From positions 124,001-188,000 of the forward strand of contig NZ_AYYT01000001.1 of NCBI RefSeq assembly GCF_001435955.1: 64,000 nt of DNA. Direction: 5' to 3'. Position 1 is the stretch's first letter; every line of letters begins with the position of its first letter. A program made the translations under genes and the position numbers. The notes under the pieces are model-generated. The model made no database searches. It had not been told where the DNA came from and saw nothing but the letters and a program-made list of their open reading frames with translations. Positions 46,971 through 57,634 of the stretch are shown in pieces. The DNA is from Ligilactobacillus salivarius DSM 20555 = ATCC 11741. Lineage in GTDB: Bacteria; Bacillota; Bacilli; Lactobacillales; Lactobacillaceae.

Positions 46971-47134
46971 TAATCTCACCTTCATTGCTAAAATTCTCAA
47001 CCATCTTAATCTTAGCATAATTTCTTATTACCAGTATACATACTTTACTGTTCCACGTACTTTTTATAGGTATCTACTTCCTATTTCTTTATCTAAATTT
47101 AAAAATATTCTTTTAAAAATCCCTAGCTATATTA

Positions 47135-47163
47135 TTGTTTATATCATTAATAACATGTATAAT
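47135..47163 (+). promoter_or_regulatory. Promoter of the mevalonate operon
   Basis: TTGTTT (47135-47140) and TATAAT (47158-47163) are 17 bp apart. Transcription would start near 47170, downstream of the in-frame ATG at 47155, which therefore cannot be the translation start of mvk. Confidence 0.8.
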
Positions 47164-47217
47164 TACACTGTTTGTACTACTATAGAGGTATATAAAATTC
47201 GAAGGGAGAAGAGTGAT

Positions 47218-48162
47218 TTGCATATATTTCATGATGCTAAGGGTTCTAGTCATGCAAAAATTATTTTAATTGGTGAACATGCTGTCGTATATGGTCATCC
47301 AGCAATCGCTCTGCCATTAAAAACCGTAACCGCAACTGCAAGTATTAAAGTTATACCATCATCAAGTGAACAAACTATTACAAGTTCTTACTATGATGGT
47401 TCAGTTGATGATATGCCTAAAAATATGCTCGGTATTAAGAAATTAATTTTAAAATTAGTTTCTGATTTACGTATAGAAAATGGATTTGAGTTACATTTAT
47501 CCAGTCAATTACCCGCAGAAAGAGGTATGGGATCTTCAGCTGCCGTTGCGATTTCTATTATTCGTTGTTTTTACAACGCTACCGATACTAGAATTAATCA
47601 TAAAAAACTATTATCATACGCTGATATTGCTGAAAAAGTTACTCATAACAATCCTAGTGGTTTAGATGCTACAACTAGTGCTAGCGATAATCCTATCTGG
47701 TTAATTCGTAATAAAGAAATTACACCTATTCCAATTAACCTAGATGCTTATCTACTAATTAGTGATAGCGGTATTAAAGGTCAAACAAGTGAAGCAATAA
47801 AAATTGTTAAAGACCAACTTAATACAGACGAAATATCAACTTCATCAAAGTTAGCTGCATTAGGTAGATTAGCACAAACCACTAGAGATCAACTGGCTAA
47901 TAATGATATAGTAGGACTCGGAAAAACATTTACTTTAGCCCAAAAAGATTTAATTTCTTTAGGTGTTAGCACTCCTAAATTAGATAATCTTATTACTATA
48001 GCACTTAAAAACGGCTCACTAGGTAGTAAACTTACTGGTGGCGGTCGTGGTGGATGTTTTATCAGTTTATTGAAGACAAAAAAAGAGGCAGAAGTACTTG
48101 CTAAAATTTTAAATCAACACGGGGTTACTAAAAATTGGATAGAACCCCTATCGAATCTTTAG
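47218..48162 (+). CDS. mvk: Mevalonate kinase
   Basis: A 314-residue GHMP kinase counted from TTG at 47218, which follows GAAGGGAGAAG and is downstream of the promoter; the longest frame overlaps the -10 box. Motifs: KIILIGEHAVVYGHPAIALP, the ATP loop PAERGMGSSAAVA, the catalytic Asp in NPSGLDATTSA, and KLTGGGRGGCF. It phosphorylates mevalonate, the first of three kinase/decarboxylase steps encoded here in order. Confidence 0.95.
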   Translation: MHIFHDAKGSSHAKIILIGEHAVVYGHPAIALPLKTVTATASIKVIPSSSEQTITSSYYDGSVDDMPKNMLGIKKLILKLVSDLRIENGFELHLSSQLPAERGMGSSAAVAISIIRCFYNATDTRINHKKLLSYADIAEKVTHNNPSGLDATTSASDNPIWLIRNKEITPIPINLDAYLLISDSGIKGQTSEAIKIVKDQLNTDEISTSSKLAALGRLAQTTRDQLANNDIVGLGKTFTLAQKDLISLGVSTPKLDNLITIALKNGSLGSKLTGGGRGGCFISLLKTKKEAEVLAKILNQHGVTKNWIEPLSNL

Positions 48163-48174
48163 GAGGAATTTATC

Positions 48175-49143
48175 GTGTCCAATCACGCTGCTGCACGAGC
48201 ACACACAAATATTGCATTAATTAAATATTGGGGAAAAAAAGATACAGAGCTTATTCTACCTATGAATAATTCTTTATCACTAACTTTGGATCATTTCTAT
48301 ACTGATACTTCAGTTACTTTTGATTCAAGTTATACTAAAGATACTTTTATTCTGAATGGAAAAGAAATTCCTAATGAAAATGTGCATAAATTTTTAAACA
48401 TCGTTCGAGAAAAAGCTGGTATTTCAGAATTCGCAAAGGTTAACTCAACTAATCATGTTCCTACAACTGCTGGATTAGCATCTTCCGCTTCTGCTTTTGC
48501 TGCATTAGCTGCTGCTGCAAGTAAAGCTAGTGGTATGAATTTATCTCGTCGCGATTTATCTCGTTTAGCCAGACGTGGATCGGGATCAGCTACTCGCTCT
48601 ATTTATGGTGGTTTTGTTGAATGGCAAGCAGGTGATAATGATCTAAATTCTTATGCTGTTCCATTTATTGAAAATGTGTCTTGGGACATAAAAATGATTG
48701 CAGTTGTTATAAATAGTAAACCCAAAAAAATAACTTCGCGTGCTGGTATGCAAACTGTTGTTAATACTTCTCCTTATTATAATTCTTGGATAAAAGAGGC
48801 TAACTGCTCTATTCCATTGATGAAAGAAGCTATTAGCAAACAAGATTTTACTACTATGGGTGAATTAGCCGAAGAAAATGCTATGAAGATGCATGCTTTA
48901 AATTTAAGCGCTCATCCTCATTTTAGTTATTTTTCTCCTGAAAGTATTCAAGTTATGAATCTTGTAGAAGAATTACGTTCAATGGGAATTGAATGTTATT
49001 ACACCATGGATGCTGGTCCAAATGTTAAAATTATTTGTCTAGGAAAAGATACTGCTAGTATCACTTCCTTTTTACAAAAAAATCTTCCTAACACTGAAGT
49101 TTTGGTTTCTTCAGCGGGACCAGGTGTACAATATCTTGATTAA
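48175..49143 (+). CDS. mvaD: Diphosphomevalonate decarboxylase
   Basis: A 322-residue GHMP-fold enzyme with ALIKYWGKKDTELILPMNNS, the ATP-binding PTTAGLASSASAFAAL and the catalytic aspartate region MDAGPNVKIICL. It makes isopentenyl diphosphate. The start is GTG with AGGAGGAA. It is the second gene of the operon, before phosphomevalonate kinase, an order common in lactobacilli. Confidence 0.97.
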   Translation: MSNHAAARAHTNIALIKYWGKKDTELILPMNNSLSLTLDHFYTDTSVTFDSSYTKDTFILNGKEIPNENVHKFLNIVREKAGISEFAKVNSTNHVPTTAGLASSASAFAALAAAASKASGMNLSRRDLSRLARRGSGSATRSIYGGFVEWQAGDNDLNSYAVPFIENVSWDIKMIAVVINSKPKKITSRAGMQTVVNTSPYYNSWIKEANCSIPLMKEAISKQDFTTMGELAEENAMKMHALNLSAHPHFSYFSPESIQVMNLVEELRSMGIECYYTMDAGPNVKIICLGKDTASITSFLQKNLPNTEVLVSSAGPGVQYLD

Positions 49144-49167
49144 TTTACAAAGAAAGGTTATGATGTT

Positions 49168-50235
49168 TTGATTTCTGTCAAAGCTCCAGGAAAATTATAC
49201 ATTGCTGGTGAATATGCTGTTGTTGAAACTGGACAACCAGCTATTCTAGTGGCTTTAGATCAATTTGTATATGTAAATTTGGAAAAGAGTAATGATTTAG
49301 GGTCAATCATTTCTAAACAATATAAAGAAAATTCTTTATATTGGAAACGAGAAGGTAATCAAATTATTTTTGATAATCGAGACAATCCATTTCATTATAT
49401 TTTATCTGCTATTAATTTAGTCGAAGAATATGCCCAAAGTCTAGGTAAAAAAATGGAATTCTATCATCTAAAAATTGATAGTGAATTAGATAGTCCTGAT
49501 GGAAAGAAATATGGACTTGGTTCTTCTGCTGCAGTCACTGTAGCAACTATTAAAGCTCTATCTGAATTTTATGAACTAAATTTATCAAAAGAGCATCTTT
49601 TTAAACTAGCTTCTATTGCTCATTTAAATGTTCAAGGAAACGGTTCTTTAGGGGATATCGCTGCTAGTGTTTACGGTGGTTGGATAGCTTATCATTCTTT
49701 CGATAAAGAATGGCTTAAAGTCGCTCAAAGATCCTATACAATTTCCGAACTTTTAGATTTAAATTGGCCTAATTTGAAAGTTACTCAATTGACTCCACCT
49801 GATAACTTAAACCTTCTAATAGGTTGGACTGGATCTCCTGCATCAACTTCACATCTAGTAGATGCAGTTGCCCTTCATAAGGCTAATAATCAAAATAAAT
49901 ACAATCATTTTTTAGAAAATAGTTGGAAATGTATCGATACAATGATTACTGGTTTTAAGGAAAATTCTCTATCCAAAATTCAAGAATCATTAATATATAA
50001 TCGTGAATTACTCCGAAATTTAGCTAGTTTGAGTTCTGTAGAAATCGAGACTCCCCTACTAACTAAACTTATCACTTCTGCAGAAAAATTTGGTGGAGCA
50101 GCAAAAACTTCTGGTGCTGGTGGAGGAGATTGTGGTATTGTTCTAATTGATAAATCTATGAATGTTGAGCCATTATTTGCTTATTGGAAAGAAAATGGAA
50201 TAGTCCCATTATCATTGCACGTTTATCAAGATTAA
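49168..50235 (+). CDS. Phosphomevalonate kinase
   Basis: A 355-residue GHMP kinase: VKAPGKLYIAGEYAVVETGQPA, GKKYGLGSSAAVTVATI and TSGAGGGDCGIV. It converts phosphomevalonate to the diphosphate. The start is TTG at 49168, about 10 bp after GAAAGG; the nearby ATG codons are out of frame. It lies between mvaD and fni. Confidence 0.95.
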   Translation: MISVKAPGKLYIAGEYAVVETGQPAILVALDQFVYVNLEKSNDLGSIISKQYKENSLYWKREGNQIIFDNRDNPFHYILSAINLVEEYAQSLGKKMEFYHLKIDSELDSPDGKKYGLGSSAAVTVATIKALSEFYELNLSKEHLFKLASIAHLNVQGNGSLGDIAASVYGGWIAYHSFDKEWLKVAQRSYTISELLDLNWPNLKVTQLTPPDNLNLLIGWTGSPASTSHLVDAVALHKANNQNKYNHFLENSWKCIDTMITGFKENSLSKIQESLIYNRELLRNLASLSSVEIETPLLTKLITSAEKFGGAAKTSGAGGGDCGIVLIDKSMNVEPLFAYWKENGIVPLSLHVYQD

Positions 50236-50250
50236 TTACAGGAGATTATT

Positions 50251-51297
50251 ATGAAAATTCATCAACATCGCAAAAATGAACATCTTTCTTTAGCTGAAAA
50301 ATTTTTTAAAACTCAATCATCTAATCAGTTAGATGAAGTGCAATTAATTTATAGTAACTTACCTGAGTTAAATTTATCAGATATAGATATAAGAAGTACG
50401 TTAGTCGGTAAAGATATTCCTGTACCCTTTTTTATTAACGCAATTACTGGAGGAAGTTCACAAACTGATGATATAAACTATAAATTATCAACTGTCGCTG
50501 CTAAAACAAATATACCTATGGCCTGTGGCTCTCAAAGTATTGCTTTAAAATATCCTAGTTTATCACCAAATTTCAGTAAAATAAGGCAACTAAATCCAAA
50601 TGGCTTTTTGTTAGGCAACCTTGGAGCAGGTCATTCTTACTCAAACTTCAATGTTGCTCAACAAATGATTGATGCTAATGCAATGGAACTGCATCTTAAT
50701 GTTTCTCAAGAATTAGTCATGCCTGAAGGCGATACTGAATTTGTGTGGAAAGATAATATTCGTGAAATAGTTAATAATTCATCATTTCCTTTACTTGTTA
50801 AGGGGGTTGGACAAGGATTAACTCCTATGACTATTAAAGAATTAGCTGATATTGGTGTTAAGTATATCGATCTTTCTGGCAAAGGTGGTACTAATTTTAT
50901 AGAAATTGAAAATCGTCGTCGTAAACAAAAAGAATTAGCATTTTTGCAAGATATTGGTATGACTACTGCTCAATCCTTAGTAGCTGCTAAACTTGTAGAT
51001 GAAGACATTTCTTTCACTGCCTCTGGGGGAATTAGAAATTCTCTTGATATAGTAAAATGTTTAGTTTTAGGAGCTGACAATGTTGGTATTTCTGGCCTAT
51101 TTTTACATATTTTATTACGTCAGGGAACTGAGAGTTTAATTGAATATATAACTAATTTAAAAATTGAAATTAAAAAAATTATGTTGATGCTAGGTTGTAA
51201 AAATATTGATGACTTACATAAATTACCAGTAATTTTAAGCTCTGAGTTATTAGTTTTTAAAAAGCAAATGACTGAGTTATTAAAAAATAAAGGTTGA
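50251..51297 (+). CDS. fni: Type 2 isopentenyl-diphosphate delta-isomerase
   Basis: A 348-residue FMN-dependent isomerase: RKNEHLSLAEKFF, PFFINAITGGSSQTDDIN, the NVSQELVMPEGD region, LSGKGGTNFIEIEN and the FMN phosphate loop TASGGIRNSLD. It interconverts isopentenyl and dimethylallyl diphosphate, completing the operon's pathway. A CAGGAGA site precedes the ATG. Its stop codon lies within a bidirectional terminator. Confidence 0.96.
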   Translation: MKIHQHRKNEHLSLAEKFFKTQSSNQLDEVQLIYSNLPELNLSDIDIRSTLVGKDIPVPFFINAITGGSSQTDDINYKLSTVAAKTNIPMACGSQSIALKYPSLSPNFSKIRQLNPNGFLLGNLGAGHSYSNFNVAQQMIDANAMELHLNVSQELVMPEGDTEFVWKDNIREIVNNSSFPLLVKGVGQGLTPMTIKELADIGVKYIDLSGKGGTNFIEIENRRRKQKELAFLQDIGMTTAQSLVAAKLVDEDISFTASGGIRNSLDIVKCLVLGADNVGISGLFLHILLRQGTESLIEYITNLKIEIKKIMLMLGCKNIDDLHKLPVILSSELLVFKKQMTELLKNKG

Positions 51298-51324
51298 GAT
51301 TTTTAATCCCAACCTTTATTTTTT
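51282..51324. terminator. Bidirectional terminator between fni and holA
   Basis: AAAAAATAAAGGTTG pairs with CAACCTTTATTTTTT and GATT with AATC. The helix overlaps the stop codons of both converging genes. Confidence 0.85.
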
Positions 51325-52338
51325 ATACGCATATTTTGTTAAAAATAATTGAAACAACAATTCTGGATTCTGACTACTTGTTTTTAACTTTTCTTCTATT
51401 TCGGCCAAACCTAAGTAAGCAGATTTCAAACTATTATTGCTAAATTTACGAGCATTCTGCATAGCTAACTTCACTCTAAAGGGATGAACTTTTAAAGTTG
51501 AGGCAATACTTCCTTGATCATAGCTATGCTTCTGTAATATTTTAACTTGTAAAAGTAATCTAAATTGTCCAATTAAGATCGCATTTATTTTTATTGGCTC
51601 TTCTTTTTGTTCTAAAAGTTCATGATATAATTCAAATGCTTCTTTTATCTTTTTATCACGAACAAAATCTACCAAGTCAAAAACATTTTGTTCCAGCGAT
51701 TTTGTAACTAATCCATCTACCTCACTAACTGTAATCTTTTTAGTATCAACAGTTGCTATTATTAGTTTAGAAAGTTCATTCATTATTTTAGAGAAATTGG
51801 CATTAGTTAATTGAATTAATCTGTCTATTGCTCTTTTTTCAATTATAACTTTTTTCCCATCACAATATTTTATAAGATATTGTCTTATCTCAGATTCATT
51901 CAACGAGGAAGTATCCACTATTTCAGCTTTTGACTTTAACTCTTTAACTACTTTCTTACGTGAATCTAACTTATCATAACTTGCTAATACTACTAACAAA
52001 GTATCTGGAGAAGGATTTTGCAAATATCCTATCAATTCATTTACATCTTGTTCGATAGAATGTTTCTTTGTATCCCCTGTTAAAAAATATGGATGAGTAA
52101 TAATCACCAATCTTTTTTCACTAAAAAAAGGAGCAGAAATTGCATCTGCTATTGCAGTTGCAATCGAAGTAGTTTCCATATCATAAATTGCAGCATTAAA
52201 TTCCCTATCACTTTCAGGAATATAGTTCCAAAATAATTCTTTAACTTTATTATTAAGATATGTATCTTCCCCTAAAACTAAATAAACATTTTTTAGACTA
52301 TTATTTTCTATTTCTTTGCGCAACTCATCTACTTTCAC
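51316..52338 (-). CDS. holA: DNA polymerase III delta subunit
   Basis: A 340-residue clamp-loader subunit recognised by NVYLVLGEDTYL, the FFSEKRLVII segment, YDKLDSRKKVVKEL and the C-terminal helical collar (NAILIGQFRLLLQVKILQ). It opens the beta clamp. Walker A is degenerate, as normal for delta. The start is GTG. It lies 10 bp after comEC, a conserved order in Firmicutes. Confidence 0.93.
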   Translation of the reverse strand: MKVDELRKEIENNSLKNVYLVLGEDTYLNNKVKELFWNYIPESDREFNAAIYDMETTSIATAIADAISAPFFSEKRLVIITHPYFLTGDTKKHSIEQDVNELIGYLQNPSPDTLLVVLASYDKLDSRKKVVKELKSKAEIVDTSSLNESEIRQYLIKYCDGKKVIIEKRAIDRLIQLTNANFSKIMNELSKLIIATVDTKKITVSEVDGLVTKSLEQNVFDLVDFVRDKKIKEAFELYHELLEQKEEPIKINAILIGQFRLLLQVKILQKHSYDQGSIASTLKVHPFRVKLAMQNARKFSNNSLKSAYLGLAEIEEKLKTSSQNPELLFQLFLTKYAYKK

Positions 52339-52347
52339 TTTTCTATC

Positions 52348-54609
52348 TCACTTTCTAATTAATATTTTTCCATATTTAGTACTCATACAAAATTTGTCTT
52401 TAGACACATTTACTACTTTTATCATTCCCTTATCGGAAGTCATTAAATATGGAATACCATTTGCATTTAATGTCCTCAATGTTTCAATATTAGGATGTCC
52501 ATACCTATTATTAAGACCTACCGAAATAATAGCATATTGAGGTTTTAAACTTTTTACAAATTGATCTGCAGTTGATGTTTTACTCCCGTGGTGTCCTACT
52601 TTTAAAATATCACATCGTAAATCAGGGTACTTTTCTATTACTTTTATTTCATTTTCTTGATCTAAATCACCCGTAATTAAAAAAATTAGCCTGTCCATAG
52701 TATATTTTAGAACTATAGAATCTTCGTTTTTCCCTTTTCCTTCAACAAATGGATGTAAAATATCTATTCTTTCTTTAGAAAAATCACTAGTATCAGTAAT
52801 AGGCTCTACCACTTTATCATTACAGATATTCGATTCATTCAATCTTTTATTAAAACTAGGTAATTTCTCCATTCCTAAAGGAACCAAAATTTTTTTGATT
52901 TTTATTTTTTGACTAATACTTGGAAAATTGCCAACATGATCTGCATCTTGATGTGTTAAATAAAGCTTATCTATCGAATTAATTCCTTTACTTAACAGAT
53001 AATTAACTATAATCCTTTCACCACTAGTCTGGCTTGTCCTACTTCTCCATTTTTCATGCTTAAAACTAACTTTTCCACCTGTATCTACTAAAATTATTTG
53101 ATTATTATTTTTTTCTCTGATTAGAGTAGCATCACCTTGTCCAATGTCAAAGTAAACTAATTCATCTTTATTTCGATGTATTTGACTATATGAAAAAATG
53201 TATACCAATACTTGTAGATAAATAACTACATTTTTTCTCCTGCTAACTTCTAAACAGATCATAAGTGATAGTAATAGTATAACTACCGTTAAATCCGGTT
53301 TTCCAAAAGTTATCATTGGTGAACTATCTGCTAATTTCTCAAAAAAGATAGAAATTAAAAACAAAATAGTATTACTAATTTTTGAGAATACATTTAATAG
53401 TACTCCTATTATTGTAAATGGTAGAATTATATATTCAAAAATTGGAATAATGCATATAGATAGAAAAGTAGTCAGTACATTCCATTGATATGTATGCCAT
53501 AACATTAATGGTATACTATATCCACTCATCTTTATACCAATCTTTATACTATTTTCTTCCTCATTTAGAATTAAAACTAACGTCAACAAATAGCTTAACT
53601 GCATTCCCATAGTGAATAATATCATTGGTGAATATAATAGGTTTATAATTATCGTCAATGACCATGAAGTTAATTTATCTATCTTTATTGATAAAAAATA
53701 TCTACTAAATATAGGTATCCATACCATAAATACTGCACGTATAATACTTGATGAAGAACCTGCTAAAATCATGTATATAGGGAGACAAATAATTAACCAC
53801 ATATCTACCGTCTCTGCTGTTATCCGTAGTATTTGTGCTAATTTTTGCAGAGTTTTCACTAAATAAAAAACATGCATTCCTGATAAACTGAAAAGATATA
53901 ATAAGCCTAATTCTTTGATACTACTATTTATATCATCAAATCCATCATCCCTATATCCTACTACTAAGGCTGTTGAGTATCCTCGTAAATACTTAGGAAA
54001 TAATTGTAGATAACATATTATACTTTTTCTTAAATCATGTAATTTACATAAAAGTTTATATTTAGAGGGAACTTTATTGTTTTCTAAACTTATATGTTTA
54101 ACAGTTAAACCATTATATATCTTTTTACTTTGACAAAATTTTTTATAATCAAATTCATTTTCATTAGTAGGAGGAGAAATTCCTTTAATTTTTCCTGTTA
54201 CAGTATATACATCACTATTTATTTGTTTTTTGAAATAATTCTGCTCTGCTTTAGATTTTAAATAATAATAAGTACATATCTGTTGTTTTCCTTCTAACCA
54301 TCTTCCTGTTAATGTCAGTAAATCTCCGTTAACTTTTATATTATCTGCATATACCAAAATATGCTGGTTTTTAACACTTAATTCTTGTTTTATTTCTCTA
54401 CTTTTACTACATTGATAGTAATTAAAAATATATGTTATACATCCTAGGCACCATATTAAACAAATGTTTACTATACAAATACTTTTAGTACATAAAATTC
54501 TCAAACAAATTAAACATAGTACCACTATAAAAATATAATTGAATTCAAAAAATAATAATTCAATAACCACTAAAAGAATTGCACAGAAAAAAATAACAAT
54601 CCTGTACAA
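52348..54609 (-). CDS. comEC: ComEC/Rec2 DNA-uptake channel
   Basis: A 753-residue membrane protein: N-terminal helices and OB-fold, the Competence domain (LYLFSLSGMHVFYLVK, IRAVFMVWIPIFSRYF), and a C-terminal metallo-beta-lactamase domain (FDIGQGDATLIRE, LTHQDADHVGNFPSI, KVGHHGSKTSTADQF). It forms the channel for single-stranded DNA and the MBL domain may degrade the other strand. The frame is uninterrupted, so competence is possible. The start is TTG with AGGA. Confidence 0.95.
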   Translation of the reverse strand: MYRIVIFFCAILLVVIELLFFEFNYIFIVVLCLICLRILCTKSICIVNICLIWCLGCITYIFNYYQCSKSREIKQELSVKNQHILVYADNIKVNGDLLTLTGRWLEGKQQICTYYYLKSKAEQNYFKKQINSDVYTVTGKIKGISPPTNENEFDYKKFCQSKKIYNGLTVKHISLENNKVPSKYKLLCKLHDLRKSIICYLQLFPKYLRGYSTALVVGYRDDGFDDINSSIKELGLLYLFSLSGMHVFYLVKTLQKLAQILRITAETVDMWLIICLPIYMILAGSSSSIIRAVFMVWIPIFSRYFLSIKIDKLTSWSLTIIINLLYSPMILFTMGMQLSYLLTLVLILNEEENSIKIGIKMSGYSIPLMLWHTYQWNVLTTFLSICIIPIFEYIILPFTIIGVLLNVFSKISNTILFLISIFFEKLADSSPMITFGKPDLTVVILLLSLMICLEVSRRKNVVIYLQVLVYIFSYSQIHRNKDELVYFDIGQGDATLIREKNNNQIILVDTGGKVSFKHEKWRSRTSQTSGERIIVNYLLSKGINSIDKLYLTHQDADHVGNFPSISQKIKIKKILVPLGMEKLPSFNKRLNESNICNDKVVEPITDTSDFSKERIDILHPFVEGKGKNEDSIVLKYTMDRLIFLITGDLDQENEIKVIEKYPDLRCDILKVGHHGSKTSTADQFVKSLKPQYAIISVGLNNRYGHPNIETLRTLNANGIPYLMTSDKGMIKVVNVSKDKFCMSTKYGKILIRK

Positions 54610-54621
54610 TACTTTTTATTC

Positions 54622-55098
54622 CTAATTTTCTGCAATATTTATTGAAACTGTATTTAAATATTTAGGTTCAACTTTAACTTGTTCAACTGCTACTTTTTTT
54701 CGTTTCAATAATCTTATCGCATAATCGTCATTATGATAATTACGCATATAATATATTTTCTTTATACCTGCTTGCAACAATGATTTAGTGCATTGCAAAC
54801 AAGGAAAATCTGTAACATAAATTTCTGCCCCATCTGTTGGAATTCCAAATTTTGAACATTGTAATACTGCATTCATTTCCGCGTGAATTGTTCGTAAACA
54901 GTGTCCGTCAACAACGTAACAACCTACATCAATACAATGATCATCGCCAGAAACAGCTCCGTTGTATCCTCCAGCAATTACACGCTTATCCCTAACTAAA
55001 ATTGCTCCAACTGATAATCTTTCGCATGTTGATCTTAATGAAAGCAATACTGCCTGTAACATAAAATACTGATTCCAAGGTATTCTTTTATCGGTCAT
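54622..55098 (-). CDS. comEB: ComEB, dCMP deaminase family
   Basis: A 158-residue cytidine-deaminase-fold protein, from the ATG at 55096-55098. The zinc ligands are in TIHAEMNAVLQ (His, catalytic Glu) and FPCLQCTKSLL (two Cys). It deaminates dCMP and is encoded between comEA and comEC as usual. Confidence 0.94.
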   Translation of the reverse strand: MTDKRIPWNQYFMLQAVLLSLRSTCERLSVGAILVRDKRVIAGGYNGAVSGDDHCIDVGCYVVDGHCLRTIHAEMNAVLQCSKFGIPTDGAEIYVTDFPCLQCTKSLLQAGIKKIYYMRNYHNDDYAIRLLKRKKVAVEQVKVEPKYLNTVSINIAEN

Positions 55099-55141
55099 AA
55101 AATTCACCATCCAAATATGTTTTTATTTAGTATAACATAGT

Positions 55142-55831
55142 TTAAACTGTTAATTTATCTGAGATTGCAGCAAATGTTTTATCTCCTATACCGGAAACAT
55201 TCTTTAGCTCATCAATTGTTTTAAATTTTCCGTGCTCATCGCGATATGAAATAATCAGCTCAGCTTTCTTGTCTCCTATTCCATTCAATTGTGTTAACTG
55301 TTCTTTAGTAGCAGTATTAAGATTTATTTTACTGTTATCTCCGGCCTCCTCTGTTGTATTGCTATTACTTGTATCACTACTCATAGTGTTTTCCGATTGT
55401 AATTCTATAATTACATCACCAGTATAGTTTTCTCCTTGCTTAGGCACATAAATCATCATTTGATCACTTAATTTATGTGCATAATTAAGCTTACTAACAT
55501 CCGCATTATTTTCTAATCCTCCAGCTTGTTGAATAATATAAGCTAGTCTTTGATTTGGTTTTGCTTTATACAAACCTGGATGTTTAACAGCTCCTTTAAT
55601 ATCTACAAATATTTCCTTCTTAGTCACACTAGATTTAACTTGCGGCACAGATGTAGAAACTTTACTTATTTGAGATGTACTGCTACTAGATATTTCAAAA
55701 GTATCACTATCTGAGTGTTTAGTAGGTAAAACAAAAATTAGTGTTACAATTATTGCTATTACAATGGTTACTATTTGCCATTTATTATTTTCTAGAAACT
55801 CTTGAAGTTTTTCTTTTATCTCTTCTTTCAT
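55142..55831 (-). CDS. comEA: ComEA DNA receptor
   Basis: A 229-residue protein starting at 55831 (AAAGGA site). One N-terminal membrane helix (QIVTIVIAIIVTLIFVL) precedes a serine/threonine-rich linker, a SLBB domain (VDIKGAVKHPGLY, LAYIIQQAGGLENNAD) and two helix-hairpin-helix motifs (NLNTATKEQLTQLNGIG, LKNVSGIGDKTF). It binds double-stranded DNA outside the membrane and passes it to ComEC. Confidence 0.96.
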   Translation of the reverse strand: MKEEIKEKLQEFLENNKWQIVTIVIAIIVTLIFVLPTKHSDSDTFEISSSSTSQISKVSTSVPQVKSSVTKKEIFVDIKGAVKHPGLYKAKPNQRLAYIIQQAGGLENNADVSKLNYAHKLSDQMMIYVPKQGENYTGDVIIELQSENTMSSDTSNSNTTEEAGDNSKINLNTATKEQLTQLNGIGDKKAELIISYRDEHGKFKTIDELKNVSGIGDKTFAAISDKLTV

Positions 55832-55899
55832 CACTTATTCCTTTCTTAAGTTCCCTCTAAGATTAATAAATACGCAAAAAAAATTATTTTTCAAAAAAA

Positions 55900-55933
55900 T
55901 ACAAAAAAACAAGCCTCCATTGAGACTTGTTTA
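55900..55933 (-). terminator. Terminator of argS
   Basis: AAACAAG pairs with CTTGTTT and CTC with GAG inside, followed on the minus strand by a U run. Confidence 0.75.
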
Positions 55934-55942
55934 AAATATAAA

Positions 55943-57634
55943 TTACATTTCATTAGGAGCTTTTACACCTAATAAACGTAAAGATTCTTTTAATGTAGTA
56001 GCAACACTTTGTACTAATGTTAATCTTGCATTCTTTTCAGCATCATCATTCAAAATTCTAGAATGTGCATAGTATTTATTAAATGCTTTCGCTAAATGAA
56101 TTGCATATTTTGCAACAACAGAAGGTTCATATTCACTAACAGCTTTCTTTACTGTTTCAGGGAAAGCAGCCAATAAACGTAGTGTTTGCCATGCTTCTGG
56201 ATCACTAATTTCTAAGTTATCAGAATCTAATTCTAAATCACCTGCTTTACGTAATATACTCATAGCACGTGCATGTGAGTATTGTACGTATGGTCCTGTT
56301 TCTCCTTCAAAACGGACAACTTCATCTAAGTTAAAGTCGAAACTGTTAATTCTTTCATTCTTCAAATCATGGAAGACAACAGCACCTACACCTACTGCTT
56401 CTGCTACTTCTTCCTTGTCAGCAAGGTTTGGATTCTTTTCTTCGATTTGCTTATTAGCTAATTTAACAGCATCATCTAAAACTTCTTCTAATAAAATTAC
56501 ACGTCCAGAACGAGTAGATAACTTCTTACCACCGGATGTAATCAATCCAAATGGAATATGATGAATATCATCTGACCAGTCGTATCCCATTTCTTTTAAA
56601 ACAGCTTTCAATTGCTTGAAATGGTTAGTTTGTTCTTGACCTACTACGTATAATGATTGTACGAAATCATATGTACGGTAACGATATAATGCAGCAGCTA
56701 AATCACGAGTAATATATAGTGTTGCTCCGTCTGTTTTTCTAATTAAAGCAGGGTTTAAATCGTATTTTTCTAAATCTACAATTTCTGCCCCTTGACTTTC
56801 TTTTAATAATCCCTTTTCTTGAAGCAAGTCTGTAATTTCATCCATTTTATCATTATAAAATGCTTCACCATTATATGAATCAAAAGTAATATTTAAGCGA
56901 TCATATACTTCAGTAAATTTCTTTAGAGATTCTTCACGGAACCATTTCCAAAGTTTAAGTGCTTCTTCATCACCATCTTCTAACTTTTTAAACCATTCAC
57001 GTGCTTCTTCATCCAATTCAGGATTATTAACATCTTCTTCATGGAAACGAACATAATACTTCAATAAATTATTGATTGGGTCAGCTTTAACTTCTTCTTC
57101 ACTTCCCCATAGTTTATATGCAACAATTAATTTACCAAATTGTGTTCCCCAGTCACCTAAATGATCTATTTTTATTGGCTTATAATTTACTTTTTCAAGT
57201 AATAATGCTAAAGAATTACCGATAACTGTAGAACGTAGATGTCCCATTGACATTGGCTTAGCAATATTAGGTGAAGACATGTCAATAGGAACATTTCCAC
57301 CATGACCTAAATCTTGGTTACCATAAGCAGAACCTTCAGATAAAACTTCAGATAATATATCTTTACTGAATTCTTTTTTGTCTAAAAAGAAATTTACATA
57401 TGGTCCTACTGCTTCTACCTTTTCAAATCCTGTTTGGTCAATCTTTTCAACCAATTCACTAGCTATCATTTGTGGTGCTTTACGTAATACTTTTGATAAT
57501 ACAAAAGCTGGAAATGCATAATCCCCTAAATTAAGTGTCTTAGGTTTTTCTATCTTAGCTAAAATATCTTCTTGTGATAATTTTCCATCAACAGCTTGTT
57601 CAATAACTTGAGCAACTTTAACTTTATAATCCAT
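55943..57634 (-). CDS. argS: Arginyl-tRNA synthetase
   Basis: A 563-residue class I synthetase from the ATG at 57632-57634, with GGGAGGA; the longer frame runs through the T-box terminator and is wrong. It shows the HIGH-type motif [34 protein letters not shown] for KMSKS, and the C-terminal anticodon domain. It charges tRNA-Arg. Expression is controlled by an arginine-type T-box. Confidence 0.97.
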   Translation of the reverse strand: MDYKVKVAQVIEQAVDGKLSQEDILAKIEKPKTLNLGDYAFPAFVLSKVLRKAPQMIASELVEKIDQTGFEKVEAVGPYVNFFLDKKEFSKDILSEVLSEGSAYGNQDLGHGGNVPIDMSSPNIAKPMSMGHLRSTVIGNSLALLLEKVNYKPIKIDHLGDWGTQFGKLIVAYKLWGSEEEVKADPINNLLKYYVRFHEEDVNNPELDEEAREWFKKLEDGDEEALKLWKWFREESLKKFTEVYDRLNITFDSYNGEAFYNDKMDEITDLLQEKGLLKESQGAEIVDLEKYDLNPALIRKTDGATLYITRDLAAALYRYRTYDFVQSLYVVGQEQTNHFKQLKAVLKEMGYDWSDDIHHIPFGLITSGGKKLSTRSGRVILLEEVLDDAVKLANKQIEEKNPNLADKEEVAEAVGVGAVVFHDLKNERINSFDFNLDEVVRFEGETGPYVQYSHARAMSILRKAGDLELDSDNLEISDPEAWQTLRLLAAFPETVKKAVSEYEPSVVAKYAIHLAKAFNKYYAHSRILNDDAEKNARLTLVQSVATTLKESLRLLGVKAPNEM

